Below are positions 1-11,047 of a DNA stretch of 64,000 nucleotides, piece by piece. The notes under the pieces were generated by a model that saw only the letters and a list, made by a program, of their open reading frames with translations, was not told the DNA's origin and searched no databases. This DNA comes from UBA9676 sp963837105 (lineage in GTDB: Bacteria > Actinomycetota > Actinomycetes > Streptosporangiales > Streptosporangiaceae): assembly GCA_963837105.1 (NCBI GenBank), contig CAWIMG010000027.1:248001-312000 (forward strand). Reading direction: 5' to 3'. Each line of letters opens with the position of its first letter. The first letter of the stretch is position 1. The position numbers and the translations under genes were made by a program.

Positions 1-1
1 C

Positions 2-310
2 TACGTCTCACCCGGCCAGATCGTGGAGTTCAACCGGCAGGGGCAGATCCTGTACCGGTATCACCCGGCCGCCGGGCCGGGCGCGCTCGACCACCCATCG
101 CTGGTGGAATTGCTCCCCAGCGGCGTGTTCCTGGTCAACGACGACTACCGGGACCGGATGGTGGCCTTCGACCCGGCCACCGGGGCGCTGGTCTGGCAGT
201 ACGGTGTCACCGGCCACAAGGGCACCGGCCCGGGCCACCTGCACACCCCGGACGGATTCGACCTGCTGCTGCCGAACGGCTCGACGCCGACGCACCCGTT
301 CACCGGCTGA
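2..310 (+). CDS. C-terminal fragment of a beta-propeller (PQQ/NHL-like repeat) protein
   Basis: The reading frame is open from the window edge and stops with TGA at 308-310, so only the last 102 codons are visible. The sequence shows propeller-like blades: a VNDDYRDRMVAFDP stretch followed by GALVWQYG, then a HLHTPDGFDLLLPNG blade. This pattern (Asn-Asp-Asp, then D-P-x-T-x-x-W-x-Y) is common in extracytoplasmic actinobacterial proteins annotated as PQQ-like or aryl-sulfotransferase-like propellers. The N-terminus, any signal peptide and the true function lie outside the window. The fold is fairly likely; the substrate cannot be told. Confidence 0.6.
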   Translation, partial: YVSPGQIVEFNRQGQILYRYHPAAGPGALDHPSLVELLPSGVFLVNDDYRDRMVAFDPATGALVWQYGVTGHKGTGPGHLHTPDGFDLLLPNGSTPTHPFTG

Positions 311-344
311 TCCGCCGCCGCGGCCCGGTCCGGCCGGGCTGGGG

Positions 345-1211
345 TCAGCAGCGGCCGTTCGCGCGCAGCAGTTGCAGCGCCCGCACCGTGACGGCGCCGC
401 GCCATTCCCGTTCCGCGGCCGGGGACCAGGCCAGCCAGTTGAACATCCAGCCGCCGTCGTCACGCTGGGCAGCGGCCAGGTGGTCCAGGTGGGCGCCGAT
501 CACCTCCTCGCCGAACAGGTCCCTGGCCAGCGAGCCGGGCAGCGGGGCGAAGTCCAGCGGCGAGTGCACCTCGCCAGCAGCGGCCGGGTCCAGCGCCACC
601 ATGCCCGGCCCGGCAAGCACCGGGGCCAGCGCCGCGACGGCCGCCCGGGCCCGGTCCCGGTCGGGCACGTGATCGAGGAAATGCAGCACGGCCCGCAGGT
701 CGTACGGGCCGGTGCCGGCCAGGCCGCCCACCCGCCGCCAGAGCAGGTCCGTGGCCCGGTCCAGCCACGGGTGGCTCACCCGGTGAGCGTGCAGGGTGCC
801 GGCGATCAGGCCGGTAGTGATCAGCGACGCCGGCGCCCCCGCTTCGGGCACCCACCAGGGGGCGTGCGGCCAGCCGGTGATGGCCGGATCGATGAACACC
901 GCGCCGCCCCCGGCCGGGGCGTGCGCGGCCAGCCAGTCGCAGGCGGCGGCGGCCAGCCCATCGTCCCAGGCGCCGGCGTCGTGCAGCACATGCAGCCCGA
1001 ACTCGATGGCCAGTGGCTGGCTGGCCGGGCACCGCCCGTCCGGCTCCAGCGCCTGGCCGAGCCCGCCGTCGGGGTTGCGGTAGGCGGCTACCGCGTCCCG
1101 GACCGGCTGCGCCCCGCCGTCGCCGAAGGCCCGCTCAAACCAGCGCCGCTCCAGCACCCGTGCGTTCGCGGCCAGGAACTGCGCGGCCGCGGCAAGGTCA
1201 GGCACGCTCAT
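345..1211 (-). CDS. Prenyltransferase/squalene-oxidase-like alpha-alpha toroid repeat protein
   Basis: A 288-residue protein starting at ATG 1211 (MSVPDLAAAAQFL). It has the repeat pattern of alpha-alpha toroid proteins: AYRNPDGGLGQALEPD near residue 45, and near the C-terminus AAQRDDGGWMFNW, each a QxxDGGW-like block. Such stand-alone proteins are widespread in actinomycetes and usually have no proven function; the fold is shared with terpene cyclases and protein prenyltransferases, but no DxDD or DDxxD motif is visible, so enzymatic activity is doubtful. The frame stays open far upstream of 1211, but the upstream part is low-complexity and antisense to the ArsR gene, so I chose the internal ATG. 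It is transcribed away from the arsR-like gene at 1362. Confidence 0.65.
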   Translation of the reverse strand: MSVPDLAAAAQFLAANARVLERRWFERAFGDGGAQPVRDAVAAYRNPDGGLGQALEPDGRCPASQPLAIEFGLHVLHDAGAWDDGLAAAACDWLAAHAPAGGGAVFIDPAITGWPHAPWWVPEAGAPASLITTGLIAGTLHAHRVSHPWLDRATDLLWRRVGGLAGTGPYDLRAVLHFLDHVPDRDRARAAVAALAPVLAGPGMVALDPAAAGEVHSPLDFAPLPGSLARDLFGEEVIGAHLDHLAAAQRDDGGWMFNWLAWSPAAEREWRGAVTVRALQLLRANGRC

Positions 1212-1361
1212 GGTGCTATCCGAGCACACCCGGCGGCCGGGCAGTATCCCAGGCCCGGTGCCGGGGCTGCAGTGGCGGGCCGCACCGGTGCCCGTCGCTG
1301 GCCGGGCCACGCGGTTACATTCCTTGACAGGCATATAACCATCGGAGCATACTAACTGGCT

Positions 1362-1676
1362 ATGGCGGCGGTGTTCGAGGTGCTGGCGGAGGAGCGGCGG
1401 CGGGCGATCCTGGATCTGCTCCGCCAGTCCGAATGCTCGGTGGGGGAGCTGGTCGGCCGGCTCGGGACCAGCCAGCCCGCCGTGTCCAAGCACCTGCGGG
1501 TGCTGCGGGAAGCCGGGCTGGTGACGGTCCGCACCGACGCGCAGCGGCGCCTGTACCGGCTGCGGCCGGGGCCGCTGCGGGCCATCGACGAATGGCTCGG
1601 GCCGTACCGGCGGCTCTGGGCGGCCCATCTGGACGCACTGGAACGGCACCTCGACGACATGCCGGACGACAGCTAA
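1362..1676 (+). CDS. ArsR/SmtB-family winged-helix transcriptional regulator
   Basis: 104 residues starting at ATG 1362. The whole protein is one winged helix: EERRRAILDLLRQSECS, then the recognition helix TSQPAVSKHLRVLREAGLV, then the wing VRTDAQRRLYRLRPGPL. This is the ArsR subgroup that lacks the metal-binding ELCVCDL motif and is usually paired with an AHSA1/SRPBCC protein. Here the SRPBCC gene follows 37 bp downstream on the same strand, so the pair is probably an operon in which the regulator controls itself and its partner. The ligand cannot be read from the sequence. Confidence 0.88.
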   Translation: MAAVFEVLAEERRRAILDLLRQSECSVGELVGRLGTSQPAVSKHLRVLREAGLVTVRTDAQRRLYRLRPGPLRAIDEWLGPYRRLWAAHLDALERHLDDMPDDS

Positions 1677-1713
1677 GCCAGCCGCCCGTTCGCGGGCAGG
1701 GAAGGACAGCCAG

Positions 1714-2307
1714 GTGAGCACTCACGTCAACGACCAGGCCGACGGCTGGCTCGACCAGCTGGGCGGCGAGTGGCAGCTGCGTTTCGTGCGCAGGCTCGCC
1801 CATCCGCGGGAGAAGGTGTGGCGGGCACTCACCGAGCCCGCGCACCGCGATGCCTGGTTCCCGCAGCGGATCGAGAGCGACGGTCCCTGGCGGCCCGGCA
1901 CCAGGCTGCGCTTCATCGGCGCCGCACCGGGCGGCAGCTTCGACGGCGAAGTGTACGTGTACGACCCGCCGCAGACGCTGGACCTGCGCTGGGGCACCGA
2001 CCGGCTGCGGTTCGACCTGGCCGAGGCGGATGGCGGCACCGTGCTCACACTGGTGAGCACGCTCGGCGAACTGGGCACCGCGGCCCGGGCCGGGGCCGGC
2101 TGGCAGGTATGCCTGGACATGCTGGGCCACGCGCTGGCGGGCACGCCGCCGCCGTGGACGGGGGAGCAGCGGTGGCGGCAGCTGCACCCGGCCTATGTCA
2201 GCCGGTTCGGCCCGGCAGCGGCCACCATCGGGCCGCCCGCCGGCCACCCAGTCCTGGCCGGCGAGCGCAGCGACCGAACCGGCCCGGCCGGGCGGGACGG
2301 CCGGTGA
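1714..2307 (+). CDS. SRPBCC (AHSA1/START-like) domain protein
   Basis: 197 residues from GTG 1714, following a purine-rich GGGAAGGACAG. The helix-grip signature is clear: LRFVRRLAHPREKVWRALTE, then AWFPQR, then PGTRLRFIG, ending in a long amphipathic helix. The domain covers about residues 15-165; the last 30 residues are Pro/Gly/Arg-rich and probably disordered. It sits behind an ArsR-type regulator, a frequent actinobacterial pair. Family members bind small hydrophobic ligands or act as polyketide-cyclase-like proteins, but no specific role can be given. The TGA at 2305-2307 overlaps the GTG at 2304 of the next gene, suggesting translational coupling. Confidence 0.85.
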   Translation: MSTHVNDQADGWLDQLGGEWQLRFVRRLAHPREKVWRALTEPAHRDAWFPQRIESDGPWRPGTRLRFIGAAPGGSFDGEVYVYDPPQTLDLRWGTDRLRFDLAEADGGTVLTLVSTLGELGTAARAGAGWQVCLDMLGHALAGTPPPWTGEQRWRQLHPAYVSRFGPAAATIGPPAGHPVLAGERSDRTGPAGRDGR

Positions 2308-3213
2308 CCGGGCGGCTGACCCGGCGGCCAGGTGGGGCGGCCCGGCTGCGCGCCCTGCTGGCGTCGGGGCAGACCATCGTGGCGCCGGGCGCGTTCAACC
2401 CGCTGGCTGCCCGGCTGGTGGAAGAAGCCGGGTTCCCGGCCGTCTACATGACCGGATTCGGCACGTCGGCGGCACTGCTCGGGCGGCCCGACGTGGGGCT
2501 GCTGACCATGACCGAGATGGCCGGAAACGCCGGCCGGATCGCCGACTGCGTGGACATCCCGGTGATCGCCGACGCCGATACCGGCTACGGCAACGCCCTG
2601 AACGTGATCCGCACCGTCGGCGCCTACGAGGCGGCTGGGGTGGCCGGGATCCACATCGAGGACCAGGTCGCGCCCAAGAAGTGCGGCCACATGGACGGCA
2701 AGCTGGTCATCCCGGCGGAGGAGATGGCCGCCAAGGTCCAGGCCGCGGTGGAGGCGCGCAGCCAGCCGGAGTTCGTGATCATCGCCCGGACCGACGCGCG
2801 GGCGGTGGAGGGGCTGGACCGGGCGCTGGCCCGGGCCCGGATGTACGCCGACACCGGGGCCGACGTGCTGTTCATCGAGGCACTGGTGAGCGAGGCGGAG
2901 GTGGAACAGGCCGCGCTCGCCTTCCCGGACGTGCCGCTGCTGTTCAACTGGGCGGAGGGTGGCAAGACCCCGCCGGTCAGCCTGGCCCGGCTGACCGAGC
3001 TGGGCTACCGGATCGTCATCTTCCCGATCGGCACGCTGCTGGCGGCCACGGCCGCGATGCGGGCGGTGCTGGCCGAGATCGCCCGGGCCGGGACGCCCGC
3101 CGCCGCGCTCGCCGGGCTGCCGTCATTCGCCGAATTCGCCGACTTCATCGGCCTGCCGCAGGTACGCGAGGCCGAGCAGCGCTACGCGACCTCAGCCGGC
3201 TGGCGGAGCCGGG

Positions 3214-5145
<1,932 letters not shown>

Positions 5146-5220
5146 GAGATCCGCGCTCCTTGCCGCCGGGCGCCGTCCATGCCGCCCGGGAACGGGTCAA
5201 CCGTCAATGCCAGTGTGCAA

Positions 5221-5275
5221 CCGCGCGGGCAGTGCTGCTGCCCGCGCGGTGCCAGCGCGGGCACCGCCGCTGGCA
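5221..5275 (-). terminator. Two tandem strong hairpins between the ABC permease gene and ftsH
   Basis: A perfect 12-bp stem (5221-5232 with 5238-5249, 5-nt loop) is followed by a second 8-bp stem (5250-5257 with 5268-5275). They lie 18 bp past the stop of the minus-strand permease gene and upstream of minus-strand ftsH. There is no T-run, which is usual for terminators in GC-rich actinomycetes. The hairpins probably end the ABC transcript and isolate ftsH. Confidence 0.7.
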
Positions 5276-5292
5276 CCCGCGTGCCGCCGCCG

Positions 5293-6063
5293 TCATCCCG
5301 AGCGGGGCTCCCAGCTGAAGAAGCGGATGGCCAGCAGCAGCCCGGCCAGTCCCCAGATGGCGACGACCAGCACATCACTCCAGTGGAAGGGTGTGCCAAG
5401 GAATCCCGCCTTCATGCCGTCGAAGAAATGCTTGACCGGGAACACCCGGGCGATCCACAGGATCCAGGACGGCGTGTTGTTCCCGAACGGGATGAAGACC
5501 CCGGACAGGAACAGCAGCGGCAGGATGGTCGCGTTGACGATGGCCGCCGACGCCTCGGCGTTCGGGATCGCCGCGGTGACCGCGAGCCCCAGCGCGCAGA
5601 ACGACGCCGCGCCTACCACCAGCATGATCAGGAATCGCACCAGGGTCAGCCCGGTCGGGATGCTGGCGCTGTAGAGAGCGCTCCCGAACGCGGCGGTGAT
5701 GGCCACCAGCACCACCGAGATCAGCAGCGCGTGCACGATCCGGGCGCCCAGGAACGCCGAACTGGGCAGCGGGGTGCCGTTGGTCCGCTTCAGCACCCCG
5801 GCGTCACGCTGGAAGGTGATCTGGATGGCAATGTTGTTGTAGCAGGCGGTGATCACCGCGAACGTGGCCATCGCGGCCACGTAGTAGGTGGCCGAGTTAA
5901 CCGAACGGGTGCCGATCTGGATGTTGTAGTGACCGAGCAGGGACGTGAAGATCACCAGGAACATCAGCGGGAACGCGAACGTGAAGAACGCCGACGCCGG
6001 GTTCCGCCAGAACGATTTGTTGACATAACGGACTTGCGTGGCGGTCATCGTCACCGCGCTCAT
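5293..6063 (-). CDS. ABC-2 type exporter permease
   Basis: 256 residues with about six hydrophobic segments and the ABC-2 pattern: a cytoplasmic N-terminus (VRYVNKSFWRNPASAFFTF), a first membrane segment FAFPLMFLVIFTSLL, and a C-terminal LLFLSGVFIPFG region followed by WILWIARVFPVKHF. The start ATG overlaps the ATPase stop (6060-6063, ATGA), so the two are translationally coupled and form one transporter. Such pairs export antibiotics, lipids or polysaccharides; the cargo cannot be told. The gene ends before a strong double hairpin. Confidence 0.9.
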   Translation of the reverse strand: MSAVTMTATQVRYVNKSFWRNPASAFFTFAFPLMFLVIFTSLLGHYNIQIGTRSVNSATYYVAAMATFAVITACYNNIAIQITFQRDAGVLKRTNGTPLPSSAFLGARIVHALLISVVLVAITAAFGSALYSASIPTGLTLVRFLIMLVVGAASFCALGLAVTAAIPNAEASAAIVNATILPLLFLSGVFIPFGNNTPSWILWIARVFPVKHFFDGMKAGFLGTPFHWSDVLVVAIWGLAGLLLAIRFFSWEPRSG

Positions 6064-7082
6064 GCCCCGCTCCCTTCCACCTGACCGGCCTGGCCGCCCG
6101 GCGGATCGCTGGTGAGCGACAGGTAGACGTCCTCCAGCGACGGCCTGGTCACCTCCAGCCCGTCCAGGCTGACCTGCTGTTCCAGCGCCCAGCCGGTGAG
6201 CTGGTGCAGTGCCCGGGTGACATCGTCGGGGGCGAACTCGGTAAAACCATCCGGCCCGGCCGGCCCGGCCAGCCCGGGCGGCGGGGTGGCGCCGGCGGGC
6301 GGCCGGTACCGGACCCGGGCCCGGGCCAGTTCCCGGTTGGCCAGTGTGGCCGGGTCGCCATCGGCCACGATCTGCCCCGCCGAGATGACCGCGACCCGGT
6401 CGGCCAGGAACTGGGCTTCATCCATGTAGTGGGTGGTGAGCAGGACCGTCTTGCCGAGCGTGGCCAGGTTCTTGATCACATCCCAGGACTCGTGCCGGGC
6501 GGACGGGTCGAAGCCGGTGGTGGGCTCATCCAGGAACAGCAAATCCGGGTCCCCGGCGAGCGCGATCGCCACGTCGAGCCGCCGCTGCTGGCCGCCGGAC
6601 AGCTTGTTCACCCGCGAATTGCGCTTGGCCTCCAGCCCGACCAGGTCGATGACCTCGTCCACCGGCCGCGGGTGCGGGTAGAACCCGGCGTACATCCGCA
6701 CCGTCTCGGTGACCGTCAGGTACCGCTCCACCCCGGTGGACTGCAGCACGATGCCGATCTGGCTTTTCAGCCGGGACCGCTGCCGGGCCGGGTCCCAGCC
6801 GAGCACGGTGACCTCGCCACTGTCGCGGCTGCGGTATCCCTCCAGGATCTCGACCGTGGTGGTCTTCCCTGCCCCGTTCGGGCCGAGCAGGGCGAAGATC
6901 TCACCACGGCGGATGTCCAGGTCGATGCCATTGACGGCGGCCACACCGCCGTAGCTCTTGACCAGCCCACGCACGTGCACGACCGGCGGCAGGTCGCCGG
7001 CCGTGCCCTCACCAGCCGCCGCCCCACCTGGCAACGCAGTCATCGGCCATCCCGCCTCGCCGTCTGGAGAACCCCCCGTCAC
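6060..7082 (-). CDS. ABC-2 exporter ATP-binding protein
   Basis: A DRR-type ATPase partner of the downstream permease. It shows Walker A GPNGAGKTTT, Q-loop IGIVLQSTG, signature LSGGQQRR, Walker B LLFLDEPTTGFD and the switch histidine in LLTTHYMDEA. The C-terminal ~90 residues contain the typical extension ending in RPSLEDVYLSLT. The frame is open upstream to 7439, but GTG 7082 is preceded at 6 nt by GGGAGGG, the best ribosome-binding site, so I chose it; ATG 7043 is the alternative. The protein is cytoplasmic and hydrolyses ATP to drive export. Confidence 0.93.
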   Translation of the reverse strand: MTGGSPDGEAGWPMTALPGGAAAGEGTAGDLPPVVHVRGLVKSYGGVAAVNGIDLDIRRGEIFALLGPNGAGKTTTVEILEGYRSRDSGEVTVLGWDPARQRSRLKSQIGIVLQSTGVERYLTVTETVRMYAGFYPHPRPVDEVIDLVGLEAKRNSRVNKLSGGQQRRLDVAIALAGDPDLLFLDEPTTGFDPSARHESWDVIKNLATLGKTVLLTTHYMDEAQFLADRVAVISAGQIVADGDPATLANRELARARVRYRPPAGATPPPGLAGPAGPDGFTEFAPDDVTRALHQLTGWALEQQVSLDGLEVTRPSLEDVYLSLTSDPPGGQAGQVEGSGA

Positions 7083-7146
7083 AACGAACCCTCCCATGAT
7101 CTCCGGGTGCGGAGAAGGCCCCATCGCGGAAGCTTGGCGGCTGGTG

Positions 7147-7806
7147 TCAGGGCCGGACCCGCAGCGCGGGTACGTACCGGTCGGCCAGGCCGGACACGGC
7201 ATGCGCGGTGCTCGCGCCGATGATCGCGCCAATGATGGTGTCACCCGGGTAGTGGACGCCGGTGTGGACCCGCGAGTAGGCGACCCCGCCCGCCAGCAGG
7301 TGCAGCCCCAGCGCCAGCCAGGGCAGATCGCGGCCGACCGCGGACGCGAAGGCGAAGGCGGACGCCGAGTGCCCGGACGGGAAGGAGGCCGACAGCGGCA
7401 TCGCGACCTGCCGCTGGCCGGGCACGCCCGCTCCTGCACGATCCGGCCGCCGCCGTGCGTACACCGACTTCATGCCCAGATTGACCAGTGCCGAGGTGAC
7501 CCCGACGGCCATCAGCCCATGGGCTGCCGCCCGCCGCCCGCCCGGCCCGCCCGCGACCGCGAGGACCGCCGCGGTCCCGAGCCAGAGCCGGGACTTGTCA
7601 GCGGCCCGCGACAGCCGCCGGACCGGCAGGTCCAGTGCGGGCGTGTCAACTGAGGCGATCGCCGCATATACGGCCCGGTCAACCTGGCCGGCCTGATGCA
7701 GCCCGGCCGCCAGCCTCTGGCGGGCCGGGCCGGCCGCTGCCTCCAGCCGGCTCCGGGTCTCGGCGGCACGCGCTGCGAGCCGTCCTCCGGCGTCCGCAGT
7801 GGCCAT
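7147..7806 (-). CDS. PAP2-superfamily membrane phosphatase
   Basis: 219 residues with all three PAP2 motifs: K-x6-RP as KSVYARRRPD, PSGH in SFPSGHSASAF, and SR-x5-H-x3-D as SRVHTGVHYPGD. Several hydrophobic segments place it in the membrane, with the active site facing outward in known relatives. Family members dephosphorylate phosphatidate, undecaprenyl pyrophosphate or related lipid phosphates; the substrate is not determined by the sequence. It is divergent, by 46 bp, from a diacylglycerol-kinase-like gene, so the two may act on the same lipid pool in opposite directions. Confidence 0.93.
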   Translation of the reverse strand: MATADAGGRLAARAAETRSRLEAAAGPARQRLAAGLHQAGQVDRAVYAAIASVDTPALDLPVRRLSRAADKSRLWLGTAAVLAVAGGPGGRRAAAHGLMAVGVTSALVNLGMKSVYARRRPDRAGAGVPGQRQVAMPLSASFPSGHSASAFAFASAVGRDLPWLALGLHLLAGGVAYSRVHTGVHYPGDTIIGAIIGASTAHAVSGLADRYVPALRVRP

Positions 7807-7852
7807 CTGCGTAGGCTAACACCAGCTATCTGCAGCGAGTACGGGCGCAGTT

Positions 7853-9265
7853 GTGACAGGACAGCCGGCGCCCAGCGGGCAGGAAGAGGTGAGCCCGGCG
7901 GAAATGCGAGCTGACCGGCCGTCGGCCAGCGAGCGGCTGGCAGCTGTCATCTCACTCATCAGCCTGCTGGCCGCGGCGGTGCTGATCCTGGTGGGTGTCG
8001 CGGTGAACCTGGGCGCGGTGATCATGGCCCTGGCCGGGGTGCTGGTCTGCGTGACCGCCTGCTGGTATGTGGTGGCGCGGCGGGGGGTGATCCGGGCCGC
8101 CGCCGCGGTGGTGGCGGTAGTGGCGATCGCGGCGGTGGTGACCGGCTTTTTCCTGGCGAACATCGCCATCTGGCGGGTGACGGTCATCGTCATCGTGGTG
8201 GTGCTGGCGGTGGGCACCGGCCGGCACGCGCTGCGCCGTACCCCCAGGGCGCTGCGCTCGGCCGTGTCGGGCATGCCGGCTGCCGCCCCAGCCCGGCATC
8301 CTGTGCTGATCATGAACCTGAAGTCCGGGGGCGGCAAGGCCGAGCGCTACCACCTGGCGGACGAGTGCCGCAAACGCGGTATCGAGCCGGTTATCTTGCG
8401 GCCCGGTGACGACCTGCTCCAGCTGGCCGAGGACGCGATCGCGCGCGGCGCGGACGTGATCGGCATGGCGGGCGGGGACGGGTCGCAGGCGCTGGTGGCG
8501 ACCGTCGCGGCCCAGCATGGCATCCCGCATGTCTGCGTGCCCGCCGGCACCCGCAATCATTTCGCGCTCGACCTGGGGCTGGACCGGGAGGACGTGGTGG
8601 GCGCCCTGGACGCCTTCAGCGATGGGGTGGAGCACCGGATCGACCTGGCCACCGTCAACGGCCGTACCTTCGTCAACAACGCCTCACTCGGCGTCTACGC
8701 CAAGGTGGTGCAGTCCCCGGAGTACCGGGACGCCAAGCTGAAGACCGCGCTGGACATGCTCCCCAGCCTGCTCGACCCGGCGGGTGTGCCGATGGACCTG
8801 CGCTTTACTGGGCCCGGCGAGATCTCCTACCAGACCGCGCAGATGATCCTGGTCTCGAACAACCCCTACCAGCTCATCAACTCCGGTGGCCGGGGCACCC
8901 GTGCGCGGATAGACACCGGCCGCCTGGGGATCGCGGTTGCCCGGATCGAGGACGCCGTCGGCGCCCGGCGGTTCGTGACGCTGGAACTGGCGGGCCAGGC
9001 CCGCCGGCTCCCGGGCTGGCTGGAGTGGTCCGCCGCCCGGTTCGAGGTCAGCTCCAGCGGCCCGGTCGAGGTCGGCGTGGATGGCGAGGCCCTGGTCATG
9101 GACCCGCCACTGGTCTTCGAGGCGCGCCCAGGCGCCTTGCTGGTCCGGCTCCCGCGGCATGCGGTCCAGCGCTCACCGGCGGCCCGGGCGGTCCGGCTGG
9201 CCTCCCGCTCGACGGTGGCGGATCTGGGCCGGGTAGCGCAGGGCCGGCCGGTGCCGCAGGTCTGA
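7853..9265 (+). CDS. Membrane-fused diacylglycerol kinase-family protein
   Basis: About 470 residues. The N-terminal ~120 residues hold three to four hydrophobic segments. They are followed by a lipid-kinase catalytic domain: PVLIMNLKSGGGKAER, then the nucleotide-binding GMAGGDGSQA, VPAGTRNHFALDLG, and FVNNASLGVYAK. The usual GGDGT is GGDGS here, a conservative change seen in relatives. The product probably phosphorylates diacylglycerol or a similar lipid at the membrane. GTG 7853 has a poor ribosome-binding site. GTG 7889 follows AGGAAGAG and ATG 7904 is also possible, so the start is uncertain by about 17 codons. It is divergent from the PAP2 phosphatase gene. Confidence 0.88.
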   Translation: MTGQPAPSGQEEVSPAEMRADRPSASERLAAVISLISLLAAAVLILVGVAVNLGAVIMALAGVLVCVTACWYVVARRGVIRAAAAVVAVVAIAAVVTGFFLANIAIWRVTVIVIVVVLAVGTGRHALRRTPRALRSAVSGMPAAAPARHPVLIMNLKSGGGKAERYHLADECRKRGIEPVILRPGDDLLQLAEDAIARGADVIGMAGGDGSQALVATVAAQHGIPHVCVPAGTRNHFALDLGLDREDVVGALDAFSDGVEHRIDLATVNGRTFVNNASLGVYAKVVQSPEYRDAKLKTALDMLPSLLDPAGVPMDLRFTGPGEISYQTAQMILVSNNPYQLINSGGRGTRARIDTGRLGIAVARIEDAVGARRFVTLELAGQARRLPGWLEWSAARFEVSSSGPVEVGVDGEALVMDPPLVFEARPGALLVRLPRHAVQRSPAARAVRLASRSTVADLGRVAQGRPVPQV

Positions 9266-9361
9266 GGTCGCGCCCGCCCTGCCCCGCCCGGTCCTGCCCA
9301 GCCGCCGGCCGGGTTCAGGTGCGCATGGTCACAGCGAATTCAGAGTGGACGCGGGGCCGGT

Positions 9362-9877
9362 TTACGGGCGTCCGGGGATCACCTGGGGGGTGAGCTGTTC
9401 GATGTCATGCCGGGCGCGCAGTTCGGCGATCGCCGTGTCCAGCGGGCCAGTCGTGCTGGCGACCAGATCAGCGAGCTCCTTCTGATAGTGCTCATGGCCG
9501 GAGGGGGAGACCAGAAAGATCATGCGGGCCGGACGGGGGCCTGGGTTGGCGAATGCGTGCGGGCAGCCGCGCGGGACATACATCATGCTCCCTGGCCCGC
9601 CACGGGTCACCGTGGACCCGACGTGCGACTCCCACATCTGCCAGCTGCCCGGAGTCCGAACCCGCGGTTCGAAGGCGAGCAAGTCGAGTTCGCCCTCCAG
9701 CACATAGAACAGCTCCTCGGCATTGTGGTGCAGATGAGCGCCGACGTCGAAGCCAGGCGCGATGTCCACCACCTCGAACATCGACCAGGACTGCGAGTGT
9801 TCGTCGCCCACCTTGAGCGTCATCGCCGGTGAGACCCGCTCGCCCTCTCCCGGGCCCCGCACGAAACCATCCGTCAT
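9362..9877 (-). CDS. Cupin-domain protein
   Basis: 171 residues with one cupin barrel: motif 1 HLHHNAEELFYVLEGE supplies the metal-binding His/His/Glu, and motif 2 MMYVPRGCPHAFANPG supplies the last His. Single-domain cupins include small dioxygenases, isomerases and ligand sensors; nothing in the sequence chooses among them. Its ATG overlaps the stop of the upstream methyltransferase gene (9874-9877), so both are probably made from one transcript and act in one pathway. Confidence 0.88.
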   Translation of the reverse strand: MTDGFVRGPGEGERVSPAMTLKVGDEHSQSWSMFEVVDIAPGFDVGAHLHHNAEELFYVLEGELDLLAFEPRVRTPGSWQMWESHVGSTVTRGGPGSMMYVPRGCPHAFANPGPRPARMIFLVSPSGHEHYQKELADLVASTTGPLDTAIAELRARHDIEQLTPQVIPGRP

Positions 9878-10647
9878 GAACTGGATAATTCCACCGCCAT
9901 AGTGACCACGGTGTAGCGGTCAGCGGACTCATCGAAGTCGGTGTCAACTTCCCGCAGTCCCGCGAGTTCAAGCCGTTCGCGCAGTTCGCTGATCGTGAAG
10001 GGATGGAAGGTGAGCTGGTATTCGTGTGGCTCAAGCTGGCCGCCGCCGTCGAAGATGAACACCAGATGGGCGACGTGCTCTTCATCCAGGCGGTCCGGCA
10101 CTTCCCAGGCGTAGAGCACCAGGCACCGCTGACCCCCGCGGCTGACCGCCCGCTCGGCTACCTGCACGATCTGCCGCTCGGCGTGGAGCTTCTCCCAGTT
10201 ACGGGAATCCACGACCACATGCCCGCCGGGATGGGCCATCTGCCGTAGCCCGGTCAGCGCCTGCACCATCGCGTCCCGGCCAGCGGCATGGACTAGCGCG
10301 TTCCCGATGCACAGCACAACGTCAAAACGCTCGCCGGTGGCAGCGGGAAGATCCGCCCACTCGCACCGCAACAGCGGGATCGCCAGCCGCTCTGCCCGGA
10401 ACCGGGCCGCCGCACGCCCGGCCATCGCCTCGCTTGCGTCAGCCGCCCATACCCGAAAGCCCCGCCGTGCCAGCGCCGCCGCATCGATACCCGTGCCGCA
10501 CGCCGCATCCAGCACCATGCTGGCCCGGCCGATCCGCTCGAACAGGCGTGCCGCCGCGGGACGCCTGATCGCGGCTCCATGAGTAAGCGCGTCGTCGCCG
10601 AAGATCCAGTCATAGTCGGCGGCGAGGTTCTCATAAGGGCCAGCCAC
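9874..10647 (-). CDS. Class I SAM-dependent methyltransferase
   Basis: Rossmann-type methyltransferase. Residues typical of this fold are YENLAADYDWIFGDD near the N-terminus, then motif I VLDAACGTGIDAAALA, the acidic ADASEAM after strand 2, and VVLCIGNALVH after strand 4. The C-terminal part has a beta-strand insertion with YAWEVPDR as in glycine/sarcosine-type methyltransferases, although the substrate is not certain. I placed the start at GTG 10647 because homology begins there; an in-frame GTG at 10719 is the alternative. The gene lies just outside the island's left attachment site. Before integration it would have followed glnA on the same strand. Confidence 0.87.
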   Translation of the reverse strand: MAGPYENLAADYDWIFGDDALTHGAAIRRPAAARLFERIGRASMVLDAACGTGIDAAALARRGFRVWAADASEAMAGRAAARFRAERLAIPLLRCEWADLPAATGERFDVVLCIGNALVHAAGRDAMVQALTGLRQMAHPGGHVVVDSRNWEKLHAERQIVQVAERAVSRGGQRCLVLYAWEVPDRLDEEHVAHLVFIFDGGGQLEPHEYQLTFHPFTISELRERLELAGLREVDTDFDESADRYTVVTMAVELSSS

Positions 10648-10753
10648 GAGACCGCAGTCTGCCAGACGGCACTCAGGGTGACCTGCTTGACCGGCACTGT
10701 CCGGTACCTGCACCACCACCCGCTTCCTGACCGCGGTCCAGCAGGTGCAGAGC

Positions 10754-10798
10754 TGAGCATTTCAGCAGGCCAGCGGCACCATATGGCTAGATGTCGAA
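10754..10798. repeat. attL-like copy of the 45-bp direct repeat
   Basis: This copy matches 21838-21882 exactly and diverges on both sides (AGC before it, AATCTG after it). It carries the last bases of glnA and its stop codon in reverse, without the rest of the gene, so it is the displaced chromosomal flank created by integration. Confidence 0.9.
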
Positions 10799-10809
10799 AA
10801 TCTGATGGC

Positions 10810-10864
10810 GAATCCGCGCTGACCTGCGCTTCCCCGGGAAACGTCGGGGCTGACCTGCGGATTC
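10810..10864. repeat. Nested inverted and direct repeats next to attL (possible recombinase arm sites)
   Basis: GAATCCGC (10810-10817) is inverted at 10857-10864, and inside it GCTGACCTGCG occurs twice in direct orientation (10818-10828 and 10849-10859). Arm-type sites for tyrosine integrases or excisionases typically lie at this distance from the core, but that role is an inference. Confidence 0.45.
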
Positions 10865-11047
10865 ACTTGCCGACCATTGCTGACGGTAACCGAGCATTTC
10901 CGGTTCTCTGACGGCCCCGTGACGGCCCGGGGGAGAAGGCTCCGGCAGTTGCCGGGTCGCTCGATCGGTCTGCACTCCGGGTCCAACAGCGAGGTGGAGG
11001 TGATGCTCGCGGGCGGCTGCAACGCGCACGAAACCAGGTGAGAAGGC

